A stretch of 64,000 bases of DNA, taken from positions 303,676,509 through 303,740,508 of the forward strand of contig CM077671.1 in assembly GCA_039707655.1 (NCBI GenBank), read 5' to 3'. A program made the translations under genes and the position numbers. Shown piece after piece: positions 10,192-21,520 of the stretch. Source of the DNA: Elymus sibiricus. Taxonomy: Eukaryota > Streptophyta > Magnoliopsida > Poales > Poaceae. How positions within the stretch are numbered: the stretch's first letter is position 1; every line of letters begins with the position of its first letter. The notes beneath the pieces are model-generated. The model saw only the letters and a list, made by a program, of their open reading frames with translations. It did not search any database and was not told the DNA's origin.

Positions 10192-11949
10192 GCACCCCCA
10201 AGCTTAATTCCTGCTCGTCCTCGAGTAGGTAAATGATAAAAGAACAAATTTATGAAGTGTGAATGCTAGCATAATATATAAGTTTTATCATTGATAATTT
10301 TAGTCAATTTTCTAGCATCATAACCAGCAACTTTTTCTTATAAAAATCATAATGATAAAGTAGCAACCAATTCACATGTTATGGTTCAAACAATGAATTC
10401 TCATGAAACTTAACAACCTATGTTCTTAGTCACCAAACAATTGCAATTCAACTTATTCTCAACAAAGTCTAAGTAAGAGCTCCACATACTCAATCATCAT
10501 ATAGTCTTCTATGATTGCTAGTGCTCAAAACATATTTTTAGAACAAATGGCATCCATCGAACACAGAGAAAGATAGGGGCTTAATGTTTTGCCTCCCAAC
10601 ATACTTATCACAAAGATAATTGTCAACAATAATGAATCATGATCAAATATATTTTACTAGCCATATGTGCCTAGATCTTTCCCCACCACATGGTCCTTGC
10701 CAACTAATAGATTGAGGTTGGAATAAGAAGTTGACTCAACATGAAAGTAAATAGATTGTCCCTTCGCAGAGGGAAGCAGGCATTTGCATATGTGCCAGAG
10801 GTCATTGTTTAAAAACAGAGATGAATATAGTTTTGGGAGGTGCACCCTTCCTGTCAACGTTACGACCAAGAGTTATCAATATCTTCCATGTTAAACACAT
10901 TAGTGGCGGTTCCCAAGCAGTAAAAGTAAAGGTTTACTCCTCCTCCACCAACAAACACACTCCACGGCTAGCCGAATCCACGGGTACCGTCCATACCAAC
11001 AACATTCCTGGGGGAGTTTTGTTTAATTATTTGCATTTTTTTATTTCGGGACTGGAAATCCCTATTACCGCCCCTCTCGTGCAAGGACGAGTGAATAAAC
11101 ACTCATCATGAGAATAACCCGCTTAACATGGAAAATACTGACCGCCCCCTGTCGCTGCATGAGCGGTCCAGGCACACAAAACAGGTGTTCATTTGAAATT
11201 TTAGAGGTGGCACATGCAAGTTTACTTGGAATGGCAGTGAAATACCATATATAGGTAGGTATGGTGGACTCTTATGGAAGAAACTTGGCTCAAGGATTAG
11301 GATGCACAAGTAGTATCTCTACTTAATACAAAGTGTTGGCTAGCAAAAGGTTCTAAACAAGCACCACATGTTGGAGGATCCATAACAATATAACTTCTAT
11401 GCAAATATACACAGCCATAACTCATTACGTTGTCTTCCTTGTCCAACTTCAACTAATTTGCTCAAGTTTGAAAATAATTAATGGGTATTCACAATCATAG
11501 AAGATGTCCAAGATAATATATTTGTATGTGAAAGTTCTCTTCCTTATACTAATCATTCACGAATTGCTTGTATGACCAATATTGTGATTGTCAAACTTCA
11601 ATAGCTTTTACTTTCTAAACCATATGTGAAGCTACTACTAAGCATAAAACACATTTATAATTTCATATTTATGATATTTCATTGATTCACAATTTACTCA
11701 TAGGATATAAGTGAAGCTGAAGAGTAAACATCAAACTACTCTTCAAACGATATAAGTGAAGATCAATGAGTAGTCAAACAATAAAGTAGCTATGTGAGGA
11801 CTCTCTCTCTCAATAAATATTTTCAGATCTGAGTATTTTATTCAAACAGCAAACTAAATAAAAATAGCACTCCAAGAATAGCACATGTCATGTGAACGAA
11901 TAAAAATTTAGGCTCAACAGAGGCTAACCGATAGTTGACGAAGAGAGGT

Positions 11950-11966
11950 GGGATGCGTAGCATCCC
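11950..11966 (-). other. Short inverted repeat (hairpin) in the C 3' UTR, copy 1
   Basis: GGGATGC - 3-base loop - GCATCCC, followed by ccaagctt. Shorter version of the hairpin at 12669-12692. Confidence 0.6.
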
Positions 11967-12668
11967 CAAGCTTAGGTTCTCGAGACTTCTTGAAATATTT
12001 ACTTGGGGTGCCTTGGGCATCCCCAAGCTTGATCTTTTGTATCTCTTTCAATCCTCTCATATCATGGCTTCACCTATTCTCAAAAACTTCATCCACACAA
12101 AACTCGAAAAGAACTCGTGAGATAGGTTAGTACACATAAGAATGAATCAACACTTCATGTACTGCCAAGACAAGTTGCACAATAGTTTCCAAACATCATC
12201 TACTGCTTACTATCATTTCCACAATTTATATCTACCAATATAGGCTATGGAAACTATAGGATAGGTAGATAACGAAACAATGATAGCAATCTGTCCAAAC
12301 AGAACAGTCTGTAGCAATTTATGAAAACAGTGTACTTCTGTAACTCCAAAAATTATGAAAATTTAGGAAATGCTAAATAATTTATATGAAAAAACTTCGT
12401 AAAAATTTCAGAAACTTTCCAAGTTCCATTAAAATATGCAAATTCAAACACTACAGAGAAAGTTTCTGTTTTTACACAGCACACATCAAACATGCAATGC
12501 AAGCATCCTAAGGCAATTCTTGGAACTTTTTATTGAAAAACAAGATTATAAATAACACCTAACAGAGAACAAAAAAAGTAAAATGACAATCCAAGCAAAA
12601 CTCATATTATGTAACGAATAAAAATATAGCTCTAAGTAAGATATACCGATAATGTTGAAGACGAAAGA

Positions 12669-12692
12669 GGGGATGCCTTCCGGGGCATCCCC
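12669..12692 (-). other. Perfect 9-bp hairpin in the C 3' UTR, copy 2
   Basis: GGGGATGCC, six-base loop, GGCATCCCC. The same stem and a similar flank occur in element H at 55005-55028. Confidence 0.75.
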
Positions 12693-13404
12693 AAGCTTAG
12701 GCGCTTGAGTCTTCCTTGGATATTAACTTGGGGGTGCCTTGGGCATCCCCAAGATTAGGTTCTTGTCACTCCTTATTCTCCTCATATCGGTTTCTCACCC
12801 AAAACTTGAAAACTTCAATCACACAAAACTTAACGGAACTTCGTGAGAAGGGTTAGTGTAATAAAGATAAATCATATACTTAGGTACTGTCAAGACAAGA
12901 TTCATAATTGTTCCCACAAGATACCTACTGTATTCTATCATTCCCATAATTTATACCACTAAATATAAGCCATGGAAACACTAAAACAAGCAAACTATGC
13001 ATGCAAAACAGAATCTGTCAAAAAATGAACAGTCTGTGAATCTCTGTAGTATAGCCATACTTCTGTGTCTCTAAAAATTCTCAAAAATTAGGAAAACCTG
13101 AAGAATCTGTATATGAAGACTGTGTAAAAATTTCAGATCATTATCACGCTCCAGTAAAAAAAATGAAAATTCCTGTACTGGAGTCAAAAGTTTCTGTTTT
13201 GGTTCAGCATCAATTCTACTGATCTTGTGAGTCATCCCAAAGGCTTTACTTGGCACTTTATTGAAATAAAAGGCACAAAACATTATTAATACAGTAGCTT
13301 AATCATGTGAACACATCAAAACAGAAAGTATAAGTGTTGGGTTGTCTCCCAACAAGCGCTTTTCTCTAATGCCTTTTAGCTAGGCATGGTGATTTCAATG
13401 ATGC

Positions 13405-14190
13405 TCACATAGGAATAGTATTTGAAACATGTAAGAGAGCATCATGAATCTCATGACAAGCACATTTAAGTCTAACCCACTTCCTATGCATAGGGATTTT
13501 GTGAGCAAACAATTTATGGGAACAAGAATCAACTATCATAGGAAGGCAAAACAAGCATAACTTCAAAACTTTGAACACATAGAGGGGAAACTTGATATTA
13601 CTACAATTCCTACAAGCATATGTTCCTCCCTCATAATAATTTTCAGTAGCATCATGAATGAATTTCACAATATAAATATCACATAAAGCATTCTTTTCAT
13701 GATGCACAAGCATAGAAAATTTATTACTCTCCACATAAGCAATTTTCTTCTCATTCATTGTAGTGGGAGCAAACTCAACAAAATAACTATCATGAGACAC
13801 TTGATTGACATAACCACATTCAATATTAAAATCACGATGACAAGTTTTATGGTTACTATCACTCTTTATAGCATACATGTCATCATCATAATCATCATAG
13901 ATAGGAGGCATGCCATCATCATAATAAATTTGCTCATCAAAACTTGGGGGATAGAAAATATCATCTTCATCAAACATAGCATCCCGAAGCTTGTGGCTTT
14001 GCATATCATTAGCATCATGGATATTCACAGAATTCATACTAGCAATATTTCTATCATGCTTGTCATTGAAGGAATTCTCATTAAGTATTTTCATAAATTC
14101 TTCCTCTACCAATTGAGCACAATTTTTCGAACCATCATTTTCATGAAAGACTTTATAAAGACAAGACAATTGATGCAACTTAAACTCCAT
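13405..14190 (-). CDS. Unknown 261-residue protein, only ORF of element C
   Basis: Intact ATG-to-stop frame starting about 100 bases after the primer-binding site. The product (MEFKLHQLSCLYKVFHENDG...) is acidic in the middle (PPIYDDYDDDMYA) and has Cys and His residues in the C-terminal half: TYACRNCSN, KLCLFCLPM, CSHKLFAHK and KCACHEIHD. There are hydrophobic patches (VLKLCLFCLPMIV) but no signal peptide or clear gag, protease or RT motif. I recall similar ORFs being abundant in wheat Sabrina-like elements, but no function. Its being the only intact frame in an otherwise empty element suggests either recent activity or selection. It could be a gag-position protein or a derived envelope-position protein. 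Confidence 0.7.
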   Translation of the reverse strand: MEFKLHQLSCLYKVFHENDGSKNCAQLVEEEFMKILNENSFNDKHDRNIASMNSVNIHDANDMQSHKLRDAMFDEDDIFYPPSFDEQIYYDDGMPPIYDDYDDDMYAIKSDSNHKTCHRDFNIECGYVNQVSHDSYFVEFAPTTMNEKKIAYVESNKFSMLVHHEKNALCDIYIVKFIHDATENYYEGGTYACRNCSNIKFPLYVFKVLKLCLFCLPMIVDSCSHKLFAHKIPMHRKWVRLKCACHEIHDALLHVSNTIPM

Positions 14191-14284
14191 TTTTTTGTAG
14201 TTTTCTTTGATAAAACCAAACTAGTGAAAAACAAGAAACTAAAAGATTTAAATGCAAGATCTAAAGATATACCTTCAAGCACTC

Positions 14285-14302
14285 ACCTCCCTGGGGCGCC
14301 AG
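14285..14302 (-). other. Primer-binding site of element C
   Basis: Minus strand TGGCGCCCCAGGGAGGTG, about ten bases after the upstream LTR end. Its first seven bases fit tRNA 3' ends but the rest departs from the tRNA-Asp match seen in B and H. Confidence 0.6.
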
Positions 14303-14311
14303 AAAAGAGCT

Positions 14312-14987
14312 TGATGTTTACAACGCAACTTTATTCTTGTTGACTTTGTTGGGCCTCCAAGTGCAGAGTTTTGTAGGACAGTAACAAATTTCCCTCAAGT
14401 GGATGACCTAAGGTTTATCAATCCGTGGGAGGTGTAGGATGAAGATGGTCTCTCTCAAACAACCCTGCAATCAAATACAAGGAATCTCTTGTGTCCCCAA
14501 CACACCCAATACAATGGCAAATTGTATAGGTGCACTAGTTCGGCGAAGAGATGGTGATACAAGTGCAATATGGATGGTAGATATAGGTTTTTGTAATCTG
14601 AAAATATAAAAACAGCAAGGTAGCAAGTGACAAAAGTGAGCACAAACGGTATTGCAATGCTTGAAAACAAGGCCTAGGGTCCGTACTTTCGCTAGTGCAA
14701 TCTCTCAACAATGCTAATATAATTGGATCACATAACCATCCCTCAACGTGCAACGAAGAATCACTCCAAAGTTCTTATCTAGCGGAGAACATAAGAAGAA
14801 ATTGTTTGTAGGGTACGAAACCACCTTAAAGTTATCCTTTCCGATCTATCTATCCAAGACTTCATACTAAGATAACACCAAGCTATCCTTTCCGATCAAT
14901 CTATCTAAGAGTTCGTACTAGAATAACACCATATGATACGCATCAACCAACTCTAATGTCACCTAGATACTCCAATGTCACCACAAG
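14312..14987 (-). repeat. 5' LTR of element C, left part
   Basis: 676 bp matching the left part of 8515-10191. Ends in acaag (14983-14987), the target duplication of D. Confidence 0.92.
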
Positions 14988-15754
14988 TGTCGGGGGGATT
15001 ACCCCCGGGTAGGCTCAAGGAGACGACTCAACATTTTCAAACAATGGGGGCGGCCAACGCCCCTCTGTCAGGCTGCACCGGCTGGCACCCTGGTCCGGCT
15101 GGCTCCTATGTCCAGTCGGCCCCCCTGCCCGGCAGCGCCAGCCGACTGCGCCGACCGACCTCTGCTCGGCTGCTCCAGCCGGCCTACTGCGCGAGGTCAA
15201 CCACCGCGTCCCGTCGGACACGACATGAAGACACTATAGCCTGCATCGTGCGTCACTTCACTGCACCCCAATCGTGGTGTACTATAGCCTGCGTCATCGC
15301 ATCACCTCGCATGTGATCTCCAATAGTGGTGCACTATTGCCTACATCATGCGTCATCTCACATGTCTTCTCCAATAGTAAATAGTTGGTCATGTGGGCCA
15401 CCCCTTGTCCCCTGGGCCTCCCTATATAAGAGGCACCAGGGGAGCTCACTCATGGCCAAGCTCCTCTCATCCTCGGATCCCCTCCCATTTCTCCCATTCT
15501 CACACACGTGAGGCCATGGAAAGGAGCAGCCGGCTCCCACTTCCTCCTCAAACACAGCTCCAGGAGCAACCCTGTACTACATATACACTTCATATACATA
15601 CATGCAGGAGTAGGGGTATTATCTCTCCGGAGAGCCCCGAACCTGGGTAAACCACCGCGTGACACTACCCTATTCCGTCCCAGATCCTCCACGGCAGCCT
15701 TGCTCTCACCTCGATTAGCCACCCCCTGGCATCTGTTTTGAGAAAACGACGACA
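14988..15754 (+). repeat. 5' LTR of D
   Basis: 767 bp, TG...CA. TATA box tatataag at 15423-15430. Contains a segment of about 25 bp (around 15165-15190) absent from the 3' LTR, plus scattered substitutions. Confidence 0.93.
15423..15430 (+). promoter_or_regulatory. TATA box in D 5' LTR
   Basis: tatataag. The 3' LTR has ctatacagagg at the matching place (20061-20071), so the second copy has lost the box. Confidence 0.6.
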
Positions 15755-15756
15755 GT

Positions 15757-15774
15757 TGGCGCCCACCATGGGGC
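15757..15774 (+). other. Primer-binding site of D
   Basis: TGGCGCCCACCATGGGGC, two bases after the 5' LTR; a class of primer site common in plant gypsy elements, which is the main hint that D derives from gypsy. Confidence 0.7.
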
Positions 15775-18540
15775 TAGCTGATTCTAGAACCGTGGTCCGG
15801 GCGGGACCCTCTTAGTCATCATCACCACGGCACTGCCGCCATCTCTCCGGTGGCGCTCGGGGGTCCAACACCAACACGCCCCCGGGCACCCGCGGCGGCG
15901 TCGGCAGCGTCCTTATCACCGGCCTCGGCATCGCCCGTCTCCACCGTCGACTTCATCTTCATCAACCCCGTGCGCGCCATCGTGCTCCTCGCGTTGGCGC
16001 TGCTGCTGGCCGGCGTGCCCGTGCCGGCGCCGGCTGCGTCCCGGCGGCTGCGGCGGCCGCCGCTCGAACAGGATCATGGACAGCTCGTCCTCCACTTCTC
16101 CTTTTCTACGTGTCGCTGACCGCATGTCCACGGCCAGCCCTCCGGTGGCCCGGTCGTCGCCTTGCTCCTCCTCCCCAGCCTCCCCCTTGCCGGAGAGAGC
16201 CCAAGCCCGTTCTTCATCCGTGAAAGAGCTCACCATCTGCCTCGCAATCCGGTGCTTCGCTCTCAGCTCCCACAAAGATCTCCGTGGCCAGCCAAGCTCA
16301 CTGCGTGGCGCGCTCGGCCACGCTCCGGCGACCCCCGCTGCTACTCCGCGCGCTCCGCGCCCCACGCCCGGCATCCCACGCCGCGCGCGCGCGCGCCCGG
16401 CCTCCGCGCTAGCGTCGCCGCGCCCCGCGGCCCTCCTCGGCCCTCGTAGCCGCTCCGTCCGACTCCTCCTCGAGCCGACTGGTCCGACACGGTGCGGCCG
16501 TCCGCCCGCGCCGCCGCGGGTCGCCCCGTTGCTACCCTCCACAGATTGGTGGGTCTGACCGGAGCTCGTCAACGGCCGCTTCCTCGTGACCCCCGGGGCA
16601 GAGCCGCCGCGCCCATGGCCCTCCCCTGCCCCGTCCACGTGTGCCTCCCCCCGTGGTTGCGCGCGCTGCGCGCGCTGCGCGGGTCCTCCGCTCTGCGCCC
16701 GCGCACGCCGGCTCCTCCCTACGGTGCCCCGGCAGTCTGCCCTCGGCCCCCCGCGCGCCGCGCCTCCCGCGCTCGGTCGCCCTCACCTCCCCCTGCCTGC
16801 CGCTTCCTCGCTCCCAGGCCGGCTATGCGTGCCCGCCGCTCTCCGTCCGTTTGCGCCGCTGCACCCCGTCGTCGGCTTCGCCCGCACCGGCCCTGGGTGC
16901 CTCCACGGCCCCGCCTCCACAGCCGCGCGGTTGCGCGCCCGCGGCCCCCTGTCGCCGTCCCCTCGCGTGCGTGCGCACTCCCGGCCGGCTCCGCTCGCCC
17001 CACCTGCCCACGGCTGGTTCGTGCGCCGGCTCTGCCTCGTGCCGGCTGCCCCTCCGCGCTCGACCTCCGTCCGACTCCTCCTCGCCTCGCTATAGGCCGG
17101 CCCCGCCGCTCCGGCCGTCTCCGCGCGCGCCCACCCGCCTGTCGACCGCCGCTCCGACCGTCTCCGTCTGCGCCTCCTTGCCGCCGGCTCCGGCTGCGCT
17201 CGCCCCACCAGCTCCAGCTACGCGACCGCGCTCCACCGCTGGCTCCCCTGCGCGCGCTCCCGGCTCCTGCCTCCTCGTGCCCGCGCTCGCTCCAGTTCCG
17301 CCCGGCCGGCTCCGTGCAGCTTGGTCGGCCCGACCGCTCGCGCGTCCGCACATCCTCGCCACCGGCTGCCGCCTCGCCTTGCCGCCGGCTTGCCCCTGCG
17401 GCAGGTCTCTGCCGCGTCTGCATGCGTGGGACGGCCCCCGCGCCGCTCTTCCACATGCCTGGCTGTCCATGGGTAAACAAAGTGGGCCGGCTGCCCAGCC
17501 AGCAAAAAAAAGAAAGAATAGAAACCGTATGTCCGTCTGCCCACAACCAGCTGACGAGAAAAAGAAGAAGAAAAGACGCCAGCTGGTCCGCCCGCCCGCG
17601 TCCTCGGTCGGCTGGCCCGCATCGCTGCTCGGCCAGTTGGCGCCCGCCCGCGTCGCCGTCCGGTCGGCTGGACGGCTGACCCGCCCGCGTCGCCGCCTGG
17701 CCGGCCTGCCCGCCTACTTCGACACCGGGCCGGCTGGGGAGTCGGCTCCGTTGCTCGTCCACTTGGACGCTGGCCGGTCAGGCCCAGCCGGCCGGCACCT
17801 CCATCAACCGGCCCGGAGGCTACACCCAGCGGGTGCGACCGGCGCGCCCTGCCGGTAAAAGACCGCGCCGGCTGTCACCGACAACAACCGTCTCGCCGGC
17901 ACCAAAAAACCAATGTGAGCTTTTCACCCGCACATCCTTGTGCCGCACACAAAAAATCGGATACCCCGAGCGACCCTCGGGGGCCATCCCCGCATTTGTT
18001 TCGACTACTTTACTGTTTGCCCCAGCGCCAACTAGTCTCGGCCCGGGGCTGGCCGCTTGGCCCGATACGTTCGTTCCCACGAGACGGCTTAGCAGCGTAT
18101 ACGGCACCGAAGGCCCACTCTTTGTCTCAGCTACAGATCGCACCGCGACTGTCCGGCTAGCGAGAGCACAAGCTTGAGGTCACCCCATGCGAAAAGCGTC
18201 CCGGGAGAAAATGGCTTGGGCAACCCGGTCATTTCATTTGTGAGTATCTGCTCGATCGAGTCTGCTCCCAGAGTCCGAGTACTGTATGGTCCACTCCGCG
18301 GCCCACTCTTCGCCTCAGCCACAGACCGGCTCTCGGCTAGCAAGCGCAAAAGCCAAAGAGCGGAAAGCACATGCAAAATATTGAAGGGGGCTCGGACGAA
18401 ACCGAGTCGGCACCCTTTGCATAAAGCTTGCACTACCAAAACTAAATATTTGACACATCTGCATCGACTAAACTTGTCTTTTGCACGATCATTTCCAAGA
18501 TGAACCCCCTCGCTCGGAGGCTCGGAAGCCACTCCCGGTA
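15775..18540 (+). other. GC-rich non-coding interior of D
   Basis: About 2.8 kb. Overlapping open frames on both strands exist only because TAA, TAG and TGA are rare in such composition; none shows a retroelement motif. Notable parts: gcgcgcgcgcgc near 16386; an adenine-rich island at 17506-17575; two related blocks around 18080-18180 and 18270-18370 sharing cccactctt-gcctcagc-acagac-cggctagc; and ggaggctacacccagcgggt at 17816, repeated at 19396. Confidence 0.55.
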
Positions 18541-19319
18541 GGGCCTCGCGCTCAACAACCGGCGGATCCCGCGTCCGCCCTCGGCAGCGCCTCGCGCTCG
18601 ACAGCCGGCGGCCCCGCGTCCGCCCTCGGCAGGGCTCCGCGCCCATCAGCCGGCGGACCCCGTGTCTGCCCTCGGCAAGGCTCCGCGCCCATCACCCGGC
18701 GGACCCCGCGTCCGTGCCCTGCAGCGCCTCGCGCTCGACAGCCGGCGAACCCCACGTCCGCCTCTGGTAGGGCCCCACACCCATCAGTCGGCGGACCCCG
18801 CGTCCGCGCCCGGCACCGCCTCGCGCTCGACAGCCAGCGGACCCCGCGTCCGCCTCTGGCAGGGCCCCGCGCCCACCAGCCGGTGGACCCCGCGTCCGCG
18901 CCCGGCAGCGCCTCGCGCTCAAAAGCCGGCGGACACTGCGTCCGCCCTCGGCAGGGCTCCGCGCCCATCAGCTGGCGAACCCGTCGTGCGCCCCCGGCAG
19001 GGCTCCGCGCTCATCAGTCGGTGGGCCCCGCGTCCGCGCTCGGCAGCGCCTCGCGCTCAACAGCCGGCGGACCCCGCGTCCGCCCCCAGCAGGGCCCCGT
19101 TCCCACCAGCCGGCGGACCCCGCGTCCGCGCTCGGCAGGGCTTCGCTCCCACATGCCGGCGGACCCCACGTTCGCGCCTGGCAGCGCCTCGCGCTCATCA
19201 GCCTGCGGACCATGCGTCCGCTCCCGGCAGCGCCTCGCGCCCATCAGCCGGCGGGCTCCGTTTCCGCGTCTGGTAGGGCCCCACTCATCAGTCGGCGGAC
19301 TCCGCGTCCGCGCACGACA
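18541..19319 (+). repeat. Minisatellite of about 46 bp, 17 units, in D
   Basis: Units of 44-46 bp with core cagccggcggaccccgcgtc. Two subtypes occur: one with gcgcctcgcgctcgaca and one with gggctccgcgcccatca before the core, in irregular alternation. All three plus-strand frames stay open through it because the unit has no stop and its length is not a multiple of three. Two more degenerate units follow at 19437-19530. Confidence 0.92.
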
Positions 19320-19650
19320 TCCCCGACGCCACCGTCTGCTCCAACAACAGCAAAAACCCTCCGCCCGACTCTTCGAGCCGCCCGGATTCTCGGAGGCTAC
19401 ACCCAGCGGGTGCGCTGGCGCGCCCCCGCTGGAAACAGCCAGCCGGCAGACCACGCGTCCGCCCCCGGCAGCGCCTCACTCCCATCAGCTGGCAGGCTCC
19501 GTATCCTCGCCCGGCGGGGCCCCTACTGGAAGCAAACTGTGCGGGCCGCTGCCCGCAGCCGACCATTAATAATAACTTCCGCAACAACAATGACAACAGG
19601 CGAAAACCCTTCGCCCGACTCTCCAACTCACCCGGAGGCTCGGAGGCTAC

Positions 19651-20392
19651 TGTCGGGGGGATTACCCCCGGGTAGGCTCAAGGAGACAACTCAACATTTT
19701 AAAACAACGGGGCGGCCAACGCCCCTCTGTCCGGCTGCACCGGCTGGCACCCTGGTCCGGCTGGCTCCTAAGTCCAGCCGGCCCCCTGCCCGGCTGCGCC
19801 AGCCGACTGCTCCGACCGACCTCTACTGCGCGAGGTCAACCACCGCGTCCCGTCGGACACGACATGAAGACACTATAGCCTGCATCGTGCGTCACTTCAC
19901 TGCACCCCAATAGTGGTGTACCATAGCCTGCGTCATCGCGTCACCTCGCATGTCCTCTCCAATAGTGGTGCACTATTGCCTACATCATGCGTCATCTCAC
20001 ATGTCTTCTCCAATAGTAAATAGTTGGCCATGTGGGCCACCCCTTGTCCCCTGGGCCTCCCTATACAGAGGCACCAGGGGAGCTCAATCATGGCCAAGCT
20101 CCTCTCATCCTCGGATCCCCTCCCATTTCTCCCATTCTCACACACGTGAGGCCATGGAAAGGAGCAGCCGGCTCCTACTTCCTCCTCAAACACAGCTCCA
20201 GGAGCAACCATGTACTACATATACACTTCATATACATACATGCAGGAGTAGGGGTATTATCTCTCCGGAGAGCCCCGAACCTGGGTAAACCACTGCGTGA
20301 CACTACCCTATCCCGTCCCGGATCCTCCACAGTAGCCTTGCTCTCACCACGATTAGCCACCCCCTAGCATCTGTTGTGATAAAACGACGAAA
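19651..20392 (+). repeat. 3' LTR of D
   Basis: 742 bp, near-identical to 14988-15754 apart from the missing 25-bp segment and point changes. The final CA has become AA. Confidence 0.93.
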
Positions 20393-20397
20393 ACAAG

Positions 20398-21401
20398 TAT
20401 CCATGAGTTAATTATATGATACACATCAAACAATTTCAGATTCATAATACTCAACCCAACACAAAGAACCTCAAAAGTACCCCAAGATTTCTATCGGGGA
20501 AAGTAGGACAAGAACGTGTATCAACCCCTATGCATAGATTACCCCAATGTCACCGTGGGAATCGCCAAGTTGAGTACCAAAACATATATCAAGTGAATCA
20601 ATAGAACACCCCATTGTCACCACGGGTATCCACATGCAAGACATATATCAAGTGTTCTCAAATCCAATATTCAATCCAACATAACGATATCTCAAAGGGA
20701 AAGATTCAATTCATCACAACATGATAGCAAGGGAATAACATCATGTGATCTGACTATATTAACAAAGCCCGTGATACATCAAGATCGTGACATCTCAAGA
20801 ACATGAGAGAGAGAGAGAGAGATTGAACACATAGCTACTGGTACATACCCTCAGCCCCGAGGGTGGACTACTCCCTCCTCGTCATGGCCTCCGCCGGGAT
20901 GATGAAGATGGCCACCGGAGATGGATTCCCCTCTCCGGCAGGGTACTGGAACGCCTCTAGATTGGTTTTTTGTCAACACAAAGAGTTGCGGCGGCGGAGC
21001 GCAGAGTCTAGGGTTATTTCTGATGGTTTCTATTTGTAGTATTTTTGAGCGTCGGTTTCACGCGAAGATGGGCCACGAGGTGGGCACGATACACCAGGGC
21101 GCGCCGGGGGGCCTAGCGTGCCCTGGTGGGTTGTGCCCACCTCGCGGCTCGTCTGGCCCTCCCACGAAGCGTCTAGTGCCTCTTTTGTTCCAAAAAAATC
21201 GTCAAAAAGTTTCGGGCAATTCCGAGAACTTTCATTTTCTGCACAAAACAACACGGCGGTAATTCTGCTGAAAACAGCGTCAGTCCGGTTTAGTTCTAAA
21301 TAAATCATATGAAGTGCATCAAAACCATATAAAAGTATTGTAAACATAGGCAATCATGGCATGAATACTTCATAAATTATCAATACGTTGGAGACGTATC
21401 A
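20398..21401 (-). repeat. 5' LTR of element C, right part
   Basis: 1004 bp, continuing from 14987 after D. Ends gacgtatca, the start of the LTR on the minus strand. A (GA)n run lies at 20803-20821. Confidence 0.92.
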
Positions 21402-21406
21402 CCAGT

Positions 21407-21421
21407 CCCAAAGGCCCGACA
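21407..21421 (-). repeat. Last 15 bases of the left LTR of F
   Basis: cccaaaggcccgaca, identical to 41202-41216, placed directly after the ccagt duplication of element C. Confidence 0.9.
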
Positions 21422-21440
21422 GTTGCCCCCGGGCCCGCGG
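21422..21440 (-). other. Polypurine tract of F
   Basis: Minus strand accgcgggcccgggggcaac directly precedes the 3' LTR of F. Confidence 0.6.
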
Positions 21441-21520
21441 TGTCCATGATTCTGCCTGTTGGTGGGGCGACACGACACGGGCCCTAATCGCTTGCAGGAC
21501 GGGCGCGACGCGCGAGTGCT

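Larger units (their letters stand above)
10192..13404 (-). other. Long 3' untranslated region of element C with a diverged tandem duplication
   Basis: About 3.2 kb without a credible ORF. Two related blocks, roughly 11690-12550 and 12550-13290, share motifs in the same order at a spacing of about 725 bp, each with a hairpin around GGGATGC/GCATCCC. A single related block occurs in element H at 54460-55100. The segment next to the polypurine tract (10192-10800) is alignable with the 3' UTR of G at 60420-60889. Confidence 0.65.
14988..20392 (+). mobile_element. GC-rich non-autonomous LTR retrotransposon D
   Basis: 5.4 kb element with LTRs 14988-15754 and 19651-20392, starting TGTCGGGGGG, and a perfect 5-bp duplication acaag (14983-14987, 20393-20397). 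A primer site follows the 5' LTR and a purine-rich ggaggctcggaggctac precedes the 3' LTR. The 3.9 kb interior is very GC-rich and encodes no recognisable gag or pol; it holds a minisatellite at 18541-19319. Orientation follows the primer site and polypurine tract. I cannot place it in copia or gypsy with confidence. Confidence 0.92.
8515..21401 (-). mobile_element. Non-autonomous Athila-lineage gypsy element C (same LTR family as M)
   Basis: Two LTRs of about 1.68 kb (8515-10191; 14312-14987 plus 20398-21401) flanked by a perfect 5-bp duplication ccagt (8510-8514, 21402-21406), inside the LTR of F. The minus-strand polypurine tract aagcttgggggtgc sits at 10192-10205 and the primer site near 14285-14302. 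The internal region of about 4.1 kb has one intact ORF (13405-14190) and long untranslated sequence; no gag, RT or integrase motif was found. Element D is nested in the upstream LTR. The two LTRs differ at scattered positions. Confidence 0.93.

Noticed and set aside
13699..14343. 214-codon plus-strand frame
   Set aside because: Antisense shadow of the 261-residue ORF of C; Ile-rich product typical of reversed His/Asp/Asn codons.
16492..17858. Long overlapping frames of 347-405 codons on both strands in D
   Set aside because: Produced by GC-rich composition with few stops; compositionally simple Ala/Arg/Pro products without any motif.
18541..19319. CRISPR-like regular repeat
   Set aside because: Units are contiguous with no unique spacers, and the context is a plant retrotransposon.
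18481..19569. 362-codon frame over the minisatellite
   Set aside because: The repeat unit has no stop in any frame, so the length carries no information.
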